A stretch of 64,000 nt of DNA from Mesorhizobium sp. J428 (lineage in GTDB: Bacteria > Pseudomonadota > Alphaproteobacteria > Rhizobiales > Rhizobiaceae), in contig NZ_JAJOMX010000005.1 in NCBI RefSeq assembly GCF_024699925.1, forward strand, positions 139,181 to 203,180, read 5' to 3'. Below are positions 60,099-64,000 of the stretch, one piece after another. Made by a program: the position numbers and the translations under genes. The notes under the pieces are model-generated. The model worked only from the letters and a program-made list of their open reading frames with translations. It did no database searches and was not told the origin of the DNA. The first letter of the stretch is position 1; each line of letters begins with the position of its first letter.

Positions 60099-60399
60099 TC
60101 AGCGCCCACGGTAATTGTAGTCTTTTCGCATAATTGAACGCGGCCGCTGGGTTTCGACGATACCGAACCGCTCGTTGCGGCGCTCGATGGACCCCGATTC
60201 CGTTACGCGAAACACGACGTCCGGGTTTGAGACCGAGCGCACGACATCACCGGGCTTACCGTCACCTCGGGCATAAGGCGTCGATTCGCTGGACATTTGA
60301 TACGGCTGAGTTCGGTTCGGCCGTTGCGCCAAGCGGGTGCGCGATTGCTAAGGTGGCGGAACTCAGAAGGATAGCTGAAGAAATTGCTGTGAGTTTCAT
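60099..60399 (-). pseudogene. small exported protein, frameshifted, paralogue of 60474-60779
   Basis: ATG 60399 with AAGGAGATATCT upstream starts a signal peptide (KLTAISSAILLSSATLAIAH) and NSAVSNVQRIDAL; the remaining frame reads RGDGKPGDVVRSVSNPDVVF, RVTESGSIERRNERFG and ends DYNYRGR. One extra base in the GGG at 60269-60271 separates them. Joined, it parallels its neighbour 60474-60779. Function unknown. Confidence 0.7.
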
Positions 60400-60473
60400 A
60401 GATATCTCCTTGCACTCCGGCGGGGAGTTTCTGTGCGGCTAGTATCCGGGCTCATCCTACAAGGTGGCCCAGA

Positions 60474-60779
60474 TTACTTCCCCGAATGATTCGGATCTCG
60501 CTCGCCAGGGAGAAGCGGGCGCCGGTAATCGACGGTATCGTAACGCTGGTTGCGCCGCTCAACAGTGCCATTTTCCATCACTGTGAATACGACATCCGGA
60601 TTTGAGACCGAACGGATGACATCGCCCGGCTGGCCTTGGCCGCGGAACAACCCTTCTATCCGTGCGGCGTTAGATGCCGCAGAGTTCGGTGACGCACCCG
60701 GGTCTGCAGTGTGAGCGAATGCTGCAGGCACAGGAGCGACAATCAGGAAGGCAATAAGGGGTGCGGTCGGCCTGATCAT
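60474..60779 (-). CDS. small exported protein
   Basis: 101 residues, ATG 60779 behind GAGGAAATC. A signal peptide (APLIAFLIVAPVPAAFA) is followed by NSAASNAARIEGLFRGQGQ, then GDVIRSVSNPDVVFTVMENG, TVERRNQRYDTVDYRRP. The mature domain repeats the motif of the adjacent gene (PGDV-RSVSNPDVVF-V-E-G-ERRN). Soluble periplasmic; family not recognised. Confidence 0.75.
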   Translation of the reverse strand: MIRPTAPLIAFLIVAPVPAAFAHTADPGASPNSAASNAARIEGLFRGQGQPGDVIRSVSNPDVVFTVMENGTVERRNQRYDTVDYRRPLLPGERDPNHSGK

Positions 60780-60864
60780 GATTTCCTCTTTTCGGTTTCT
60801 CTGGGCGCGATCTGCTGATCGCGCCCAGAGCCGCTCAGCGCGGGGGGGACTGGACGCGACTTGC

Positions 60865-61116
60865 CTACTTGCCCGAATAGATGTCCGAGCGCGTGACGTT
60901 TGCAGAGTAACCGTAGAGCGTCGGATCGGTGTCCTGCGAGCGAGGCGCGATGGAATGAGTGCGGTTGTAATCCACCGCCGGCGTGCTGCTTGTGTCGTGG
61001 CCCGTGCGCACCGCTGCCGGAGTATTGTTACCCGGGAACACGGTGGCTTCCTGAGCCAGAACGGGACCGGCGGCGAGGGTCAAAGCCAGCACCAGAGGAA
61101 ACTTGTAGGCAGACAT
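60865..61116 (-). CDS. small exported protein, Thr/Ser-rich
   Basis: 83 residues, ATG 61116 behind AAAGGACCATCCT. Signal peptide FPLVLALTLAAGPVLAQ; the mature part is about 60 residues, low in hydrophobics (VFPGNNTPAAVRTGHDTSST), ending DIYSGK. All three small genes here end in a G-K/G-R dipeptide and are exported. It diverges from porin copy 2. A decayed copy lies at 58480-58600. Confidence 0.72.
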   Translation of the reverse strand: MSAYKFPLVLALTLAAGPVLAQEATVFPGNNTPAAVRTGHDTSSTPAVDYNRTHSIAPRSQDTDPTLYGYSANVTRSDIYSGK

Positions 61117-61446
61117 AGGATGGTCCTTTCATTTTCTGCTGCAGCCGTCGGGAGCAAGTGGCTGCACCGCCTATTGATCGGCGATGAAAGGAAGATAGCC
61201 GGCGACTCTCGCAGCGGCTTTTCCTTGGCCTTAAATATCTGACAATCTCGGCGCGCCGAGCGTCGCGCTGTGGTCAATCAGCAACACATGGCCGTTGATC
61301 TGCGCGGGAGCGACATGCCTTACGCGCATGTAAACTCGACGCAAAAGCCGCGCAAAGAGCCCGGTTCCTACTCCACATCGCGCTCATGACCGGCGATATC
61401 CGTCGGAACACCGGCGCAGTTGCATCCAAATTGGAGGTGGGAACCC

Positions 61447-62540
61447 GTGAAAAAATCTTTGATTCTATTGTCTTCGGCGTTTGGCGCATTGGGCGCAATG
61501 CCCGCTTGGAGCGCCGATGCCGTTATGTTGCCTGAGCCCGAACCTGTTGAATACGTGCGCATCTGCGACGCCTACGGGGCCGGCTTTTTCTACATTCCCG
61601 GCACTGAAACGTGCCTGGCGATGAGCGGTTACGTCTACTATCAGATCGGCGCTGAGAGCCGAGGCGTCGGTGACACGCCGCCTTTGACCTTTCATCCCGG
61701 CGATCAGTTCAACGAAGGCTTCTACAAGACTGTTCGCGCGCGGGTGAACTTCGACGCACGCTCGCAGACTGACTGGGGCACGCTCCGTTCATTTATTCGC
61801 CTTGAAGCCAACTGGAATGGAGCAGGCGACGGCCCCGCATTCGTCGATCAGGCGTTTATCGAACTCGGCGGTCTGCGCATGGGCTATACGGAATCGGCAT
61901 GGACATCCACGCAGGGCGGCGGAGTGTCCAACTTTCCGGGCTCGCACTCCTGGTCTGGACTGGGTTATGGCTACCAGCAACGGCCACTCATAGCCTACAC
62001 CTATACGGCCGGAAACGGCTTCTACGTACTCTGTCTCTTGAAGACGATACGCTCGCCGGGGATGGCTATATGCCGGACGTCGTTGCAAAGGTCGGCGTCA
62101 ATCAGGGATGGGGCGGTGCGTGGGCTCAATTCGGCTACGACGAATCGTTCCTTGGAACTGATGGGTATGCGGCGAAGCTCGGTCTTCACCTGAACATGCC
62201 CAACATGCCTGGATCGTCCCTCAGGCTCATCGGCACCTACGCCAACAATGCGAATATCTATTCGACCGGCCAGTTCGATGCAATCAGTTCTGAATGGTCG
62301 ATCCTCGCGTCGTACAACCAGCAGTTCACAGAAACGCTGGGCGTCTCGGTCGCAGGACACTACTACAACAACCTGCACGCGGGTCTGGCGACGACCGGCA
62401 TCAATGCATATGCAGCTGAGACCTCAGTAGTGTGGTTCCCTGTCTCGCAGTTTGAAGTGCGCAGCGAGCTTGCCTACAGCAAGATTGAGACTCTCGACGG
62501 GACGGTCTCCGGGTTCCTTCGCTTCACCCGCTACTTCTAA
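61447..62540 (+). pseudogene. Omp2/RopA-type porin, copy 2, one-base frameshift
   Basis: GTG 61447 behind GGAGGTGGGAACCC. The signal peptide and mature N-terminus are almost those of copy 1 (PVEYVRICDAYGAGFFYIPG). The first frame runs to YTAGNGFY near 62026; the second continues TLSLEDDTLAGDGYMPDVVA to FLRFTRYF. TACGTACT in place of TACGGTACT (one G lost) accounts for the shift and restores GFYGTLSLEDD. ~364 residues when restored. Divergence from copy 1 is concentrated in the surface-loop regions. Confidence 0.82.
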
Positions 62541-62601
62541 CTCACGACTTGATCGGTCCTGTCGGCGCATTTTCTCCGTGCCGACAGGACTGGTGATCAT
62601 A

Positions 62602-62964
62602 ATGCAAGCTCTCCTCCTGTTGACAATAGCAGCGACTGCGAATGCAGGGTCGCAGCTGTTCCTGAAGATGGCAGCCATGCGCCATCTCGGACTCAATGCG
62701 ACGAGTTACGCCTCCTTTTGGCGACTTGTCGCCTCCTGGCATTTCTTGGCAGGTGTTTTTCTATTTTTCATTTCACTGGCAATATACATTTATCTACTGT
62801 CTATTTACGATATCGTTCTAATATTCCCCGCGATGAGCCTTACTTATGTCGGCGTTATCTATTTGTCTTGGCGAGTTCTGGGCGAGCAGATCGACAACTG
62901 GCGATTGATCGGCGCAGCGTTTATCGCTGCCGGAATCGCTGCGCTTGCCGTGGGATCCGATTGA
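62602..62964 (+). CDS. SMR/EamA-type small transporter
   Basis: 120 residues with four membrane helices: QALLLLTIAATANAGSQLFL, WHFLAGVFLFFISLAIYIYL, IVLIFPAMSLTYVGVIYLSW and LIGAAFIAAGIAALAVG. The topology and the LSWRVLGEQIDNWRLIGAAF signature match DMT-superfamily half-transporters (EmrE/ArnE-F-like). The membrane Glu (LGEQ) is in the conserved place. Substrate unknown. Start ATG 62602, 61 bp after the porin. A truncated duplicate of its 5' end follows porin copy 1. Confidence 0.8.
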   Translation: MQALLLLTIAATANAGSQLFLKMAAMRHLGLNATSYASFWRLVASWHFLAGVFLFFISLAIYIYLLSIYDIVLIFPAMSLTYVGVIYLSWRVLGEQIDNWRLIGAAFIAAGIAALAVGSD

Positions 62965-63171
62965 GCCGACGGCAAGCTCTCATTCTACGTGGGCTGCGAC
63001 GATGTGAGGTCGGCACCCACTACGTGCGGCGCGGATTGAACCGGTCCCGGCGAGCGAACGGCCAGCATCTTTGGTCGACTGTAGGCCCGGCAAGGCGATC
63101 GTCGCCCTGCTGCCTTGCGGCATCGACGCTTCGGCCTGGCGATCCCGAGGCAGATTAGCCGGGATGGCGGC

Positions 63172-63760
63172 CTAGCGCCGGAGAGCCCTAATGGCCGCGA
63201 GATCGTTTCGGATGGTCGTGGCGGCCACGGCCGCTTGGCCCATCGCATGGCTAATTTGATCCAGCCCAGAAACAACGTCGCCGGCCGCGTAAAGCCCGCG
63301 GATGCTGGTTCTTTGATGACGGTCAATCACTGGACAGCCATCGCCTGTCGCCTGCGCGCCGATAGCTAACGCTAGCTCCGATCGGATAGTCGTCCCGAGC
63401 GCCGGATATATGCTGGCGAATGCTACAGATCTTGCAGGTAGTTTCACCTGGATGGTTCCGGAATGCAGTGAGAATTCCAGACACGGCCCTTGAAGGAGGT
63501 CGATCTCCGCAGATTGGATCCGCGCGCGTTCGCTTCGTCAAAATCATGATCGCCCTCTGGGGAAATCAAGCTCACCTTGTCCGTATAGCTCCGCAAAAAC
63601 TCCGCTTCTGCCAGGCCAGATTCGCCCGTACCCAATCACGGCGACCGGGCGATCGGTCACCTCGTGAGCCGTCACATATCGGACAATAGCGCAGCAGCCC
63701 GCTTGCGACAGCTTCGTCATGCTGCCCGCCGGGCATCTCTCAGGCGATTGTTTAGAACCC
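63172..63760 (-). pseudogene. degenerate thioredoxin-reductase-like oxidoreductase
   Basis: Pieces of one protein in three frames: VTAHEVTDRPVAVIGYG, then AEAEFLRSYTDKVSLISPEG, then FASIYPALGTTIRSELALAI and the FAD-binding C-terminal box GLYAAGDVVSGLDQISHAMG followed by QAAVAATTIRNDLAA. These are the NADPH-domain and C-terminal parts of a TrxB-like flavoprotein. At least two frameshifts are needed (around 63440-63450 and 63600), and the N-terminal GxGxxG FAD motif and the CxxC are not recognisable. Likely a true pseudogene. Confidence 0.6.
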
Positions 63761-64000
63761 GGTGGCAAAGCACGGTGCGGGCCGAAAACGTGCGGTCGAC
63801 TGTGTTGATGAGAACCGGCCCGCCAGCAGCCACCGAGAGGAGTTGAGATACTTGGTTCCAAGGCTGACCATTTTTCGGGTCTCGCATGCGGTCAGGCAAG
63901 TAAAACCGCTTATTCCGTCGGGAAATCAGAATGGTTGTGCGTCATCGGGTTCAACATGACCATCCCCGGCATCGATGACCAGGGTCAACAGATGGAATCG
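63761..64000. other. unassigned window edge
   Basis: No supported gene. A minus-strand frame entering from the right edge (RFHLLTLVIDAGDGHVEPDD, stop near 63928) might be the C-terminus of a gene that starts outside the window; the family is not recognised. Confidence 0.25.

Noticed and set aside
1-64000. CRISPR arrays, tRNA or rRNA genes, repABC replication genes, type IV secretion genes
   Set aside because: Looked for on both strands; no regularly spaced repeats, cloverleaf-type sequences or recognisable Rep, VirB or Trb proteins were seen.

Overview
The window looks like part of a conjugative or mobilizable element (plasmid or integrative element) of a Hyphomicrobiales/Rhizobiales alphaproteobacterium. 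The reasons are high GC, Omp2/RopA-type porins, a VirC1/VirC2-like pair next to a relaxase, and a backbone of families typical of rhizobial plasmids and islands (DUF736, DUF2493, toprim, strawberry-notch helicase, DUF1419, a large ParB-like protein, DUF932, DUF1173). No replication genes (repABC) and no type IV secretion genes are visible, so plasmid versus integrated element cannot be decided.

Layout. 1-4150: mobilization module, with a relaxase (truncated by the window edge) and MobC diverging from a VirC1-like ATPase, a VirC2-like ribbon-helix-helix protein and an XRE regulator; the divergent gap is hairpin-rich and is the best oriT candidate. 4273-19792: accessory backbone of small conserved unknowns, two neighbouring SLOG/DUF2493 proteins, a toprim protein, a 1485-residue strawberry-notch helicase/methyltransferase protein and a 716-residue ParB-like protein. 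19937-38684: one DUF932-like gene cut into three collinear pieces by two transposons. Each transposon is bounded by 6-bp direct repeats and imperfect terminal inverted repeats. Each carries three overlapping tyrosine-recombinase genes, a TnpC-like small protein and an ArdC antirestriction protein. Element 1 (20580-26942) is compact with intact recombinases. Element 2 (27104-38277) also carries a mercury operon (merR; merT, merP, merF and a fused merB-merA), and three of its four transposition genes are frameshifted. 38972-40219: DUF1173 protein.

40347-58318: a large copper-resistance island. It holds a CusBA efflux pair, a four-helix copper-storage protein, a DUF305 protein, a CopA-type P-ATPase behind a clear CueR promoter, a CueR fused to a formyltransferase domain, a TolC-type outer-membrane factor, a Tat-exported multicopper oxidase, a cupredoxin, a CusF-like protein and an OmpR/EnvZ-type two-component system. 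Together they would sense copper in cytoplasm and periplasm, oxidize and buffer it, and export it. 58319-64000: a tandemly duplicated, partly decayed porin locus with small exported proteins, an SMR/EamA-type transporter and a degenerate thioredoxin-reductase-like gene.

At least a dozen conserved genes are broken by 1-2 base indels, several in short homopolymers. Some may be sequencing errors rather than biology, so the pseudogene calls should be read with that in mind.
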